A stretch of DNA of 64,000 nucleotides from Nanobdellati archaeon (GTDB lineage Archaea > B1Sed10-29 > JAGVWA01). The stretch covers positions 1-64,000 of the forward strand of contig JAGVWA010000002.1 in assembly GCA_018304505.1 (NCBI GenBank). The letters are read 5' to 3'. This document shows positions 32,842 through 41,027 of this stretch, one piece after another. Below the pieces are notes generated by a model that was given only the letters and a program-made list of their open reading frames with translations, searched no databases and was not told where the DNA came from. The translations under genes were made by a program, and so were the position numbers. The first letter of the stretch is position 1. The number at the start of each line of letters is the position of its first letter.

Positions 32842-33369
32842 CCCGCTGCTTCCTGTCGCGTCGCGAATTGGTGGCACAATGTCTACCCCCCTCTTCTGGT
32901 TGGCCTTTACGGGTGTACTTTCGTAGCTTGTGGTAGAAATGCCTGCTCCCTTCGGTCTTTTAGCTGGATCACTTTTTTCATATTTTGATATGATAACAAA
33001 CCAGCCGCTGCCTTTTATCCTGACCTTGCTTACTGTCCTGACGGGATTAGTGGCGGGATTACTGAAGGCGATTGAGAGTGACGAACGTCTCTTCACCGAG
33101 AGCAGATACTTGGTGTTCATGTTTCCATCACTGACTGTACTCCGTTTGGCATCTCCCAGACCCCTAAAAACGTAACTTATGGAGCCAGCGGCAAAGCCCG
33201 GTGTGATGGGCTCTTCTTGGGCAAAAATCTGATTGTAAACACTGTCTATGGTTTCATCGGCGAAGCCTGTGGCAAATGCAGCGACAACGATGATGGCGAG
33301 GGCTGCTGTTATGAGTAGGGGTTTGTTTTGAAGGTATTTGGTTATTGTTGCACCCTTTTGTTTTCTCAT
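32752..33369 (-). CDS. Membrane-anchored discoidin-like family protein
   Basis: 205 residues. An N-terminal membrane helix (about 17-37) ends in ATGFADETIDSV, matching VSGFADEAIQDV of the gene at 38310. Then PITPGFAAG, KVRIKGSGWFVIISKYE and EIKCTNKYFPCFIYELEIYP. Same family as the gene at 32139. The helix has no clear cleavage site, so it is probably an uncleaved anchor. GTATAAATACC at about 33391-33401 gives a leaderless start. Confidence 0.65.
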   Translation of the reverse strand: MRKQKGATITKYLQNKPLLITAALAIIVVAAFATGFADETIDSVYNQIFAQEEPITPGFAAGSISYVFRGLGDAKRSTVSDGNMNTKYLLSVKRRSSLSIAFSNPATNPVRTVSKVRIKGSGWFVIISKYEKSDPAKRPKGAGISTTSYESTPVKANQKRGVDIVPPIRDATGSSGLSPYQYYGFEIKCTNKYFPCFIYELEIYP

Positions 33370-33482
33370 ACAAAAAGATAAGTCACTGTGGTATTTATAC
33401 GTTGCCGTTGTGGCCCTGCAACATGGGGCCGAACAAGTAACTATTAATAATGGTCGCGAGTATGTTTATAAAGAGGATGTGC

Positions 33483-34370
33483 ATGGAAGACGCAGAGAAG
33501 AAACTCGTCTTTAATCATAGCGAGACAAGGGGCCAGGGCTCAATGGAGTACCTGTTCATCATCGCAGGCGTTTTAGCAGTAGCTGCAATCGCTGTCTTGT
33601 TTTTGACAAGCGCGGGATCAGGGGCTGCACAGCAGCAACTAATCACGAATTGCGTCACTTCGGCCACAACATGCCAGGCTGCACAGCTCGCGAGTCCGGG
33701 AACAACGTGCCTTTCATCATGCGCAAGGTCATGCAGTGACCCCAGAACGGGGATTGATCTGATGTCCAAGGATTCGGTTTTTGACATCCAAAGAAACAGG
33801 CCTGTTGCGTGCCCCCCGGGTTCGGCGTGCAGCCTTTGCGGGCTTGGAAAATCGGATTTAGTTGTAACAGCACTAGCAGGGAACAAGCAGGTCGCGGTGC
33901 TGTCACCCCTGGTGCCGGAAAGCATCGGCCAAAACCAGCGTACTGCGGTCTCGTGCAACACTAGAATAAGGCAGGTCATGTATCCCCTGCAAGGCGACAG
34001 GTATTTGCTTTACTACACCGTGGAAATACAAGGAAGAACACCCTTGGTTGATTTTTATGTCATTGAAAACAAGCCCGCGTCGTTCAATGGCCAATGTGTA
34101 GGAATAAACCCGACACAGGCCTACGGCAGCGTCCTGAATTTTATGAGCAACTATGAACAGCAAGAGGCCTGCGTAACAGAATTAGCCGGGCAAAACCCCC
34201 AAAATCCCTTTGCCCCGATACTGGTTTCAACAGCGCAGGCAAACAACCCCGCGGGCGCTATGGTAAATCTTGATGAAGCAAACCTCGAATTCACGGTGCT
34301 GTACTTCACCCCGGGTTTTGAGCAGGACCTGTCAGATTCAACGCTCGGGTTAGTCATTGGCGGCCGCTGA
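33483..34370 (+). CDS. Class III prepilin (archaeal type IV pilin)
   Basis: 295 residues from MEDAEKKLVF; GAGGATG 5-6 bases upstream supports this start over upstream ATGs. RGQGSMEYLFIIAG is a textbook class III prepilin signal: EppA-type peptidase would cut before the Q. A hydrophobic helix follows, then a long exported domain with about ten cysteines (CPPGSACSLCG), probably disulfide-bonded. It stands alone among the discoidin-like genes, away from its assembly machinery at 5.3-9.7 kb. A major or adhesive pilin is likely. Confidence 0.75.
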   Translation: MEDAEKKLVFNHSETRGQGSMEYLFIIAGVLAVAAIAVLFLTSAGSGAAQQQLITNCVTSATTCQAAQLASPGTTCLSSCARSCSDPRTGIDLMSKDSVFDIQRNRPVACPPGSACSLCGLGKSDLVVTALAGNKQVAVLSPLVPESIGQNQRTAVSCNTRIRQVMYPLQGDRYLLYYTVEIQGRTPLVDFYVIENKPASFNGQCVGINPTQAYGSVLNFMSNYEQQEACVTELAGQNPQNPFAPILVSTAQANNPAGAMVNLDEANLEFTVLYFTPGFEQDLSDSTLGLVIGGR

Positions 34371-34397
34371 CACCACTGCCACGGGGCCGTTGTCAGC

Positions 34398-34428
34398 TGC
34401 CATAGTGACGCTGTCAGCTGCTATGGCA
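34398..34428. terminator. Hairpin after the pilin gene
   Basis: TGCCATAG (34398-34405) pairs perfectly with CTATGGCA (34421-34428), with a smaller TGAC/GTCA pairing inside. No T-run follows, so the terminator role is tentative; GTCAGCTGC occurs twice in the segment. Confidence 0.4.
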
Positions 34429-34458
34429 TGATATTGTAGGCCCGCGGAAAGGTTTTAG

Positions 34459-34473
34459 AAAGGTTTATATATG
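34459..34473 (+). promoter_or_regulatory. TATA promoter of 34531
   Basis: AGGTTTATATATGTA lies about 60-70 bp before the ATG at 34531, leaving a leader that carries the ribosome site AGGTGA. Confidence 0.55.
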
Positions 34474-34530
34474 TATGCTGGTTTGTTATAAAAATAAGGT
34501 TCCAAAGGCCAAATAAGCAGAGGTGAAAAA

Positions 34531-35337
34531 ATGGACTTAAGTTCGACTAACACAAAGATCATCATAGGGGTTTTAGTAGTGGCTGTTTTAGGAGGATACT
34601 ATTTATTCTTTGATACAAGTACAACACCCGGGACTATTGAGGAGGCCACCATAGTTGGGCCACTGTCGGAGGATACAATCGGGCCCGGCTTTGCACCCAC
34701 AACATCTTTTGTTAATTTAACATCTGGCCAAACCGGAACAGCGCCAGGTGGTGTCTCAGTAACCTTCAGGGCGGGTTCAAAAGTAGGGACGACACTCTAC
34801 GCAACTTTCGATGTTGGAAGGGTATTGAGTGACGGAACAGCCTACAATTTCACAACTTATGCGATGTCGCTAAACCAATCGCATGTGAATGAAACCGCAG
34901 GGGTGACAGTATCTGTTGTCTCACTCGAAGAGATAAGCCAAGGTGTGTTTAATGTAATGGCAAGAATAAGTGTAAGCGAACTTAATGTAAGTGTAAGTGA
35001 AGTAAAATTGAAGTACTACAATACATTATCAGGAAACATTAACGATGGTTCTACAGCAACATACACGATAATGAGGAGCAGAACAGGTGTTGGCATCAAG
35101 CTGTTTACCAATTCCACTGTCAGTAAAATGACAATCAAGGGAAATGGCTACTTCAACGTGCACTCTAAGTTCACTGATGGGACATGGAGCAAAGCCTACG
35201 GCGCGCGCACAGACCCGAAAACATACGAAATCACGTTTACACCACCGTCAAAACCAGGGCAACTCATCAGCAACTTTGAGCTATGGTGCAGCTGGAGCAG
35301 CGCTTGCAGGATAAATGAATTGGAGATCTACAAGTAA
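34531..35337 (+). CDS. Membrane-anchored discoidin-like family protein, long form
   Basis: 268 residues. Membrane helix at about 10-27, then DTIGPGFAPTT and an extra beta domain of about 130 residues, then KMTIKGNGYFNVHSKFTDG, ELWCSWSSACRINELEIYK. The ending and the NxK-I-I-I-G anchor match the next gene (35376), so these two form a subgroup. AGGTGA precedes the ATG. An adhesion or ligand-binding role is inferred only from the pattern. Confidence 0.62.
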   Translation: MDLSSTNTKIIIGVLVVAVLGGYYLFFDTSTTPGTIEEATIVGPLSEDTIGPGFAPTTSFVNLTSGQTGTAPGGVSVTFRAGSKVGTTLYATFDVGRVLSDGTAYNFTTYAMSLNQSHVNETAGVTVSVVSLEEISQGVFNVMARISVSELNVSVSEVKLKYYNTLSGNINDGSTATYTIMRSRTGVGIKLFTNSTVSKMTIKGNGYFNVHSKFTDGTWSKAYGARTDPKTYEITFTPPSKPGQLISNFELWCSWSSACRINELEIYK

Positions 35338-35375
35338 GCACTAATAACCTATTTCGCAATTTGGGGAGATCATAA

Positions 35376-35894
35376 ATGCATAAACTGAATATAAAATCGA
35401 ACACCAAAATCATTATCGGGGCGATAATCGCTCTAGCACTAGTTGCTGGGGTCTTTGTTTATGTTGATTCAGGCTCAACGTCAACTGGTTTGACACCCGC
35501 GGAACTCGCGGACATAGAGGGGAAGTCTGCGCAGGAAGAATTGCGACCTGGCTATTATCTTAATCCGGGGCAGGTGCCGTACTATGGAGCACCAACAGCG
35601 ATCTCAGATCGGAACACGGGCACGATAACCATACTCCGAAGGCGAGAGGGGGTCAAGGCATTAATTCTTGGCGGGTATGGGGCTCCATCAGTTGCAAAAA
35701 TAAATGGATATGGTAGATTCAATGTTCATTCACTTTTCAGTGACGGGACTGCCAGCACTGCAGTAGTAGCAAGCGGGAGCGGTGATGTCACCCTGAAGAA
35801 AAAGTCAGGAACAACCATCAAAGGCGTTGAGTTATGGTGCCCTTCGTATTTTGGCAGCCCGTGTGGGATACGTGAACTTGAACTATACCAGTAG
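35376..35894 (+). CDS. Membrane-anchored discoidin-like family protein
   Basis: 172 residues. Starts MHKLNIKSNTKIIIGAIIAL, with a single helix as anchor, ELRPGYYLNPGQ, then KINGYGRFNVHSLFSDG and ELWCPSYFGSPCGIRELELYQ. GGGGAGATC is the ribosome site, and it lies 38 bp after its close paralogue at 34531, so it may share its transcript. The conserved Cys pair is kept. Confidence 0.62.
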   Translation: MHKLNIKSNTKIIIGAIIALALVAGVFVYVDSGSTSTGLTPAELADIEGKSAQEELRPGYYLNPGQVPYYGAPTAISDRNTGTITILRRREGVKALILGGYGAPSVAKINGYGRFNVHSLFSDGTASTAVVASGSGDVTLKKKSGTTIKGVELWCPSYFGSPCGIRELELYQ

Positions 35895-35950
35895 CTTGCA
35901 ATGAGTTGCATAATCATCCTTCTAGTTGCATAGCTATTCACCCTGTGCTT

Positions 35951-36427
35951 TTACACCAAGCAAGGCCTGTACTGCTGCCGTTCTTGTAAGTAGTTCTGCA
36001 AGTGCGCAACACTAACTTCTGTAGTCTTGTCATCAAAATCAGTAATCACTATCCTGTCGCCATTCTCGAAAAACGGCAGCACCAGGGCGGTCTGCCACTC
36101 GTCAACGTTTTCAATGTCCCCGCCGGTTTCGAAACTTTCCCCGATTTGTATTGTCGGTACAGAAAATCGCTGCTCATAAAGCACATCTCCTGCAGTTGAC
36201 AAAACCTGTGCATTGTAACCCTGCAAAGCCCGCGGCGTCACGGACGCCTCTGCAACTGCCACGCCAGGAATCACTAAGCCAGACCCTGTTTTTTCCAAGC
36301 CCACGATGTATGATGCAGCGGGCGGGCTGGTTTGTGAAAAACCAAGCGACATCGACGCAACAATAAGCGACGCGGCCGCGAGAGCCAATATTACCAGCGA
36401 TGCGTTATTTAGCCATTGTTTTCTCAA
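35951..36427 (-). CDS. Exported anchored protein coupled to the M64-like protease
   Basis: 158 residues. An N-terminal helix (about 9-30) acts as a signal or anchor; then a small beta domain with [20 protein letters not shown] and a C-terminal stretch with one Cys. Its ATG overlaps the stop of the protease gene by 4 bp, so the two are made together; it could be a partner or inhibitor. No family recognised. Confidence 0.55.
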   Translation of the reverse strand: MRKQWLNNASLVILALAAASLIVASMSLGFSQTSPPAASYIVGLEKTGSGLVIPGVAVAEASVTPRALQGYNAQVLSTAGDVLYEQRFSVPTIQIGESFETGGDIENVDEWQTALVLPFFENGDRIVITDFDDKTTEVSVAHLQNYLQERQQYRPCLV

Positions 36428-38205
36428 GCATATCCCTCCAAGAGTTTTTCGAGTGCAGCAAAGCTCGGCGCGTCGAACTTCACCGTAACAAGTTCCGTTG
36501 TTTCATTCAGGGTCTGCCTTTGCGGCAGTTCCGCGCCCTCCATTAGCGATTCCCCAATCTCAGGGTTGTACTCTGCTGGTCGGTACCAGTCGCTGTACAT
36601 GCAACCTTCGCGGCCATACTTGTCAGTGCTGTAGCAGCCAGTGCCAGGAATGTCATTCCATTTATCGCAACCCATTGGCGCACAATTCGGGGCATCTTTT
36701 AGCCTGCCGTCGCTGGGAAACCCGTATGAGTACTGGTCTGCAAGGTTTATCTGTTCAGGTCCAAAGGAGTGGCCGAACTCATGTAATGAAATTTCAGGGT
36801 ACATTGCTGATGCATAAGCATGCGGATTCGCGGTGCCGGCTTGGTTGGGGGTGTTCATTAACACAATGATCTCCTCATAGGGGCATATGCTAGCGATCCT
36901 GGAAATGGCCTCGTCGTTGCATTTTATTGTGCCACTGCTTTCTATGCAGTCAAGGCCAGCGCCCGACAAAACCGTGTGGATGTTGATCTTGCCCGCGTTT
37001 TTCTTAAACGGCTCAACACTAACTAAATGGTCTGCGTGTATTTTCGCGTGCTGTTCAAATAGCGCGGCATTGGCGTATTTGTCGCCAAGGAAAACAATGT
37101 CTAGTGGATTGCTTCCTGTGCCCTGGTGCAGCGTTACGCATTCCAGTTCGTTTATTGTAAATGACACGGAATCGCTTTGTTTGGTGTTTCCTTCTCGGTC
37201 TCTGGCTTCTATAATCATGTGTTTATCCCCAACAGTTGCCTGCACAGAGTCAAAGGTTCCAAGGTACAGGCACTTGCCTGCTTTTTCTGATCCATCGATG
37301 GCTTTGCTGCGTTCCATTCTCACGTCAAACGTGCCGATTTTGGCGGTAACTGCAGGTACTGAGACGCATTCAGATTCCCCGGAGCTAGCTAAGTGTAAGA
37401 CCTCTGTTTGGAGGGTGAAGACCGTTCCTTTTGTACTAGAAGTAGGGTAGATCGAGGTGTCTTTGAACTGCGCGTTCGCCGCTATAAATGGGCTGGCCTG
37501 AAAACTTGTGAGCGCGAAATAAGCCACCACAGCAGCGGCAATTACCGCGGTGGCAATAAGGATTATCTTGATCGTCCTCTTTGCAGCGTCGCTCAGCAGC
37601 GGTTTCTTGACTTCCACTTCTGGGGCCTTTAGGGCCTCTGGAACAGGTGCAGGCATCTCGATTTCCGGCGCTGCTACTGGCACTGGCGCCGGTGCAGGTG
37701 TGGGTGTCGGTTGCGGTTCTGTTGGTGTGGGTGTCGGCTCGGGGGTTGGTTCTGGTGTTGGCTCGGTGGTTGGTTCTGGTGTTGGCTCGGGGGTTGGTTC
37801 TGGTGTTGGCTCGGGGGTTGGTTCTGGTGTGGGTTCTGGTTGTGGTGTTGGTTCTGTGGGTGTTGGTTCTGGGGTCGGGGGTTCCGGCGTCGGGGCTGTT
37901 AGTTCTGTTGGTGTCGGTTCTGTTGGGGTTGGTTCTGCTGGTTCCGGTTCTGTTGGGGTTGGTTCTGCTGGTGTGAGTTTTTCAGGGGGCTGTGGTTCTG
38001 GTTCTGTTGGTGTGGGTTCTGGCGTGGAGGGTGTCGGTTCTGGAGTCGGCGCTGACTCCGGTTCTGTTGGTGTTGGTGTGGGTTCTGTCGGTGTCGGCTC
38101 AATTAGCGTGGCTTCTGGCGTTGTAATCTCGCGCTGTTGCCCTTCCCGCGTTTTGGGTTTTTCTTTCTCGGCTTCATGTTCTGGCTTCTTTTTTTCGCCA
38201 CCCAT
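36424..38205 (-). CDS. M64-like metalloprotease on a Pro/Thr/Glu stalk
   Basis: 593 residues from [16 protein letters not shown]; the longer frame adds 13 residues with no ribosome site. Residues about 25-180 are almost only Pro, Thr and Glu with [10 protein letters not shown] repeats; a membrane helix lies at about 210-232; a beta domain follows, then an M64 (IgA-peptidase-like) domain with [13 protein letters not shown] and the zinc motif LHEFGHSFG (His, Glu, His; about 472-478), the third ligand probably lying in the following EQINLADQY. The protease faces outside and the stalk lies on the cytoplasmic side by this topology, which is unusual. It may process surface proteins encoded nearby. 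Confidence 0.75.
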   Translation of the reverse strand: MGGEKKKPEHEAEKEKPKTREGQQREITTPEATLIEPTPTEPTPTPTEPESAPTPEPTPSTPEPTPTEPEPQPPEKLTPAEPTPTEPEPAEPTPTEPTPTELTAPTPEPPTPEPTPTEPTPQPEPTPEPTPEPTPEPTPEPTPEPTTEPTPEPTPEPTPTPTEPQPTPTPAPAPVPVAAPEIEMPAPVPEALKAPEVEVKKPLLSDAAKRTIKIILIATAVIAAAVVAYFALTSFQASPFIAANAQFKDTSIYPTSSTKGTVFTLQTEVLHLASSGESECVSVPAVTAKIGTFDVRMERSKAIDGSEKAGKCLYLGTFDSVQATVGDKHMIIEARDREGNTKQSDSVSFTINELECVTLHQGTGSNPLDIVFLGDKYANAALFEQHAKIHADHLVSVEPFKKNAGKINIHTVLSGAGLDCIESSGTIKCNDEAISRIASICPYEEIIVLMNTPNQAGTANPHAYASAMYPEISLHEFGHSFGPEQINLADQYSYGFPSDGRLKDAPNCAPMGCDKWNDIPGTGCYSTDKYGREGCMYSDWYRPAEYNPEIGESLMEGAELPQRQTLNETTELVTVKFDAPSFAALEKLLEGYA

Positions 38206-38261
38206 GCGTAATGATAACCGTGTTTCATATATTAAAGTATACAAATCTGCATGGTACCCGC

Positions 38262-38275
38262 GCGTTTATATATGT
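38262..38275 (+). promoter_or_regulatory. TATA promoter of 38310
   Basis: GCGTTTATATATGT is about 40 bp before the ATG at 38310; GGTTGAGTG serves as the ribosome site. Confidence 0.55.
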
Positions 38276-38309
38276 TGAGCTGCTAATATGTTTTAGTTGG
38301 TTGAGTGTA

Positions 38310-38966
38310 ATGGCAAGTGCGGTACTTACTCAGGTTTTGGGGCACAAGAAGCCCGTAATAATCGTGGCATTTGCTTTGGTTCTGGCAGTGGTTTTTGTTA
38401 GCGGTTTTGCCGATGAGGCGATTCAGGATGTATCTCGCTCGATTTCAGATGCCTTCGAGCCAGAGGCTGCACTGACAGCCGGTCATGCACTTGGCACTAT
38501 TGATTATGAGGTATATATTTATCGTAGTTATGAGCAGTATTATTATTATAAAAACAAGGTTGAGGAGAAGGAACGGGATTACAATGCTCAATATAATATT
38601 ATTGATCACAACCTGAAAACTAAGATAAAACTCGAAAACCAGCGGCGAGAAATCCTTAGCCTCAATTTCAATAGAAGGAACACACTTAGCAAGGTCAGGA
38701 TAAAAGGCAGCGGCTGGTTTGTTGTTACGGCCCATTATTATCAATCCAATAGTGGGGCTGTAAAAGATCCGTCTTCAATTGATCGGCGTTTATTTACTCT
38801 TAGCGGCGAAACGACTCCTGTAAAGGCAAGCAAGAAAGGGGTAGATATTGACCCTGTACAAAACACAATTACGCCTGTGGGGGTGATATACTTTCAATCA
38901 GTCGAGGTTTATTGTACTAGTAAGTACTTTGACTGTACGATCTACGGCATAGAGATATACCCATGA
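38310..38966 (+). CDS. Membrane-anchored discoidin-like family protein
   Basis: 218 residues from MASAVLTQVLGHKKP; the longer frame upstream runs through the promoter. Helix at about 15-33 ending VSGFADEAIQDV (close to the gene at 32752), a Tyr-rich segment (RSYEQYYYYKNK), then KVRIKGSGWFVVTAHYY and EVYCTSKYFDCTIYGIEIYP. Family cysteines are present. Same inferred role as its paralogues. Confidence 0.65.
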   Translation: MASAVLTQVLGHKKPVIIVAFALVLAVVFVSGFADEAIQDVSRSISDAFEPEAALTAGHALGTIDYEVYIYRSYEQYYYYKNKVEEKERDYNAQYNIIDHNLKTKIKLENQRREILSLNFNRRNTLSKVRIKGSGWFVVTAHYYQSNSGAVKDPSSIDRRLFTLSGETTPVKASKKGVDIDPVQNTITPVGVIYFQSVEVYCTSKYFDCTIYGIEIYP

Positions 38967-39034
38967 AATGCCCACTCGTTAGGCACAGGCAAAGGTTTAT
39001 ATACCCAATTTGCAATAAATATTGAAGGTGATTT

Positions 39035-39541
39035 ATGATGAAAGTCAATGGAAAATCTTCAAAAGTCGGAAGGCTAATGCTGACTGCATTGGTGGTTTTA
39101 GGGCTACTGATGCCAATCGGAGTGCCGCAGCAAACCCCACAAGGAACGCATGACGGCAGCCAATACCCTGAGCTAAGCTTTGCGTCGAAGATCAACTTTC
39201 AGGTCATCGCGGGCGACGAATACATGACCAAAAAGATCACTGATGGAAGCAAATGGACATACGCCAAGATCCAGAAAAAGCGACGCCAGAAGGTGGAGGT
39301 TCACTTTGATGAGCCGCAGGCCAATGTTACGTCAGTAAAAATCAAGGGCAGCGGCAAGTATGTCGTACTAACGCGCTATGAAGACAGCAGCTCAAGCGGC
39401 GAAACAAAGACTATAAAAGCCAAGGGTAAGGGCGTTGTTGTTGTTCCAAAATCGGAAAGCGGCAAGAAAATCGACGGCATCTTCATAAAATGCACCAACA
39501 AGGTCTTCAGTTGTAAGCTAAAGGAACTCGAGATCAACTGA
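39035..39541 (+). CDS. Secreted discoidin-like family protein
   Basis: 168 residues. A signal peptide (residues 1-28, hydrophobic LMLTALVVLGLLM) with a Gln/Pro-rich start of the mature chain; then KITDGSKWTYAKIQKKRRQ, SVKIKGSGKYVVLTRYED and FIKCTNKVFSCKLKELEI. Closest relative is 32139-32582. Both keep a DG...TYxKIQxKR(R/K)Q segment just before the domain. TATA GGTTTATATACCC (about 38993-39005) lies upstream. Confidence 0.65.
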   Translation: MMKVNGKSSKVGRLMLTALVVLGLLMPIGVPQQTPQGTHDGSQYPELSFASKINFQVIAGDEYMTKKITDGSKWTYAKIQKKRRQKVEVHFDEPQANVTSVKIKGSGKYVVLTRYEDSSSSGETKTIKAKGKGVVVVPKSESGKKIDGIFIKCTNKVFSCKLKELEIN

Positions 39542-39552
39542 TTACGCAACCT

Positions 39553-39593
39553 GGGGCTCCATTTCCTTTTTCAGCCCCATTTCCTTTTTATTT
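39553..39593 (+). terminator. Hairpin plus T-rich tract
   Basis: GGGGCT (39553-39558) pairs with AGCCCC (39573-39578), followed by a pyrimidine-rich run ending TTTTTATTTC. CCATTTCCTTTTT occurs twice. It ends the 39035 gene transcript. Confidence 0.55.
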
Positions 39594-39672
39594 CACAATG
39601 CACTGATATTAGTAATGGAAATATTAGTAACAACTGTGAAGCGTTATCCAGAAACGCGCGGAAGGAAATTCA

Positions 39673-40056
39673 ATGACTAGTACAGAAAAACTCAAGGGCA
39701 AGGCGATGCAGTGGTACGAGCAGTCCAATAAGCACTCAACAGGCAGATCAGAGGTTGTGGAAAAGGAAGCGTACGACTCTGACGACGACACTGCACAAGA
39801 ACTCAGAATCATCACGGACGTGAAAAAACTCATCGTGTCTGCAAACCTCGACCGCGCCTCAATATTCTTAGATACGCTCGCGTCATTCGAATACCAGCTC
39901 CGCAAGGGCAGGATTCCGGAAAACATGCCGCAGATGTTGAGAAACCTCGCAAAGAAGCCCGAGATTGCAGCAGGGTTAAAAACTATACTAAACAAATACA
40001 CATTGAATGGGGTATCCTATTATTACCAATGGGGAATTAATCAACAGCAGGAATGA
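39673..40056 (+). CDS. Unknown small soluble protein
   Basis: 127 residues, largely helical with an acidic middle (YDSDDDTAQELR). GGAAGGAA is the ribosome site. It lies 33 bp before the methionine aminopeptidase start in the same direction, so probably shares its transcript. No family recognised. Confidence 0.6.
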   Translation: MTSTEKLKGKAMQWYEQSNKHSTGRSEVVEKEAYDSDDDTAQELRIITDVKKLIVSANLDRASIFLDTLASFEYQLRKGRIPENMPQMLRNLAKKPEIAAGLKTILNKYTLNGVSYYYQWGINQQQE

Positions 40057-40089
40057 AAAAAGACCGCGATGAAAAGAGAGAGGACACAG

Positions 40090-40980
40090 ATGTTTAACGA
40101 AGATGACATTCCGGACTTCATAAAAGCAGGCAAGATCGCTGAAACAGCCAGGGATCGCTCCAAGAAAATCGTTAAGCCAGGAGCCAAAATCATAGACATC
40201 GCGGAATCAATTGAGGGCTGGATCAAGGAAGAAGGCGGATCATTTGGCTTCCCTGCCAACATTTCGATAAACAACATTGCCGCTCATTACACCCCTCCGT
40301 TTGATGATACATCTGAAATACCCGAAGACGCGGTGGTGAAAATCGACCTCGGAGCCTCGGTTAACGGCTGCGTTGGAGACACGGCGTACACGCTCGACTT
40401 CTCTGGCGAGCACGGAAAACTTCTAGAGGCATCTGAGCAGGCGCTCGAAAACATAATAAATCACATCAAGTCGGGCATCAACGTTGGAGAGCTCGGGGAA
40501 ATTGCAGAAGAAACCATAGCCGGAAAGGGCGTCAGGGTCATCAGGAATCTGTCAGGCCACAGGATAGAGCGGAACCTTCTCCATGGGGCCTCGGTGCCAA
40601 TGATAAAGGGCTACAAGGGCTGGGAGCTCGAAGAGGGCATGGCGATTGCCATCGAGCCGTTCGCGTCTACTGGAAATGGGAACGTCAAGGAAGGCGCGAG
40701 GACAGAAATCTTCATGTTTCAGCGCGATATCCTAACCCGGAATTTGGACGCGCGCAATCTATTGGAGAACATAAAGCGAGAATTCAAGACCCTGCCGTTT
40801 GCCGAGCGATGGATTATTCGGGACCAGCAGACATTTAAATGGAGACTGGCAATGCGGGAACTCATAACCCGCGGAGCACTGCACCCATACCCCGTGTTGC
40901 TGGAATCTGCAGGAAGCAGGGTTGCGCAGTTCGAAAAAACGCTGCTAGTAGAAAAGGATTCATGCAGAATACTGACATGA
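40090..40980 (+). CDS. map: Methionine aminopeptidase, type II
   Basis: 296 residues from MFNEDDIPDFIKAGKIA; AGAGAGAGG 6 bases upstream supports this start over an ATG 21 bp earlier. Removes the initiator methionine from new proteins. Pita-bread fold with both metal-site Asp residues (VVKIDLGAS and GDTAYTLDF), His in LSGHRIERNLLHG, Glu in AIAIEPFAS and Glu in ARTEIFMF. The helical insert between His and Glu marks the type II (archaeal/eukaryal) class. Length is normal. Confidence 0.93.
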   Translation: MFNEDDIPDFIKAGKIAETARDRSKKIVKPGAKIIDIAESIEGWIKEEGGSFGFPANISINNIAAHYTPPFDDTSEIPEDAVVKIDLGASVNGCVGDTAYTLDFSGEHGKLLEASEQALENIINHIKSGINVGELGEIAEETIAGKGVRVIRNLSGHRIERNLLHGASVPMIKGYKGWELEEGMAIAIEPFASTGNGNVKEGARTEIFMFQRDILTRNLDARNLLENIKREFKTLPFAERWIIRDQQTFKWRLAMRELITRGALHPYPVLLESAGSRVAQFEKTLLVEKDSCRILT

Positions 40981-41027
40981 CAAGGCCGTAACATGATACG
41001 GCGATAACATTACAAGGCGATAACATG
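40980..41027. repeat. Three tandem copies of a 16-bp unit ending in a start codon
   Basis: Units at 40980-40995, 40996-41011 and 41012-41027, of the form ACAAGGCGATAACATG. The last unit supplies both the ribosome site and the ATG of the next gene. The first begins on the last base of the map stop codon. Confidence 0.75.

Noticed and set aside
37550-38278. Plus-strand frame of 242 codons rich in Gly and Val
   Set aside because: It is the complement of the Pro/Thr/Glu repeat segment of the M64-like protease; the composition is an artefact of that repeat and there is no promoter or ribosome site.
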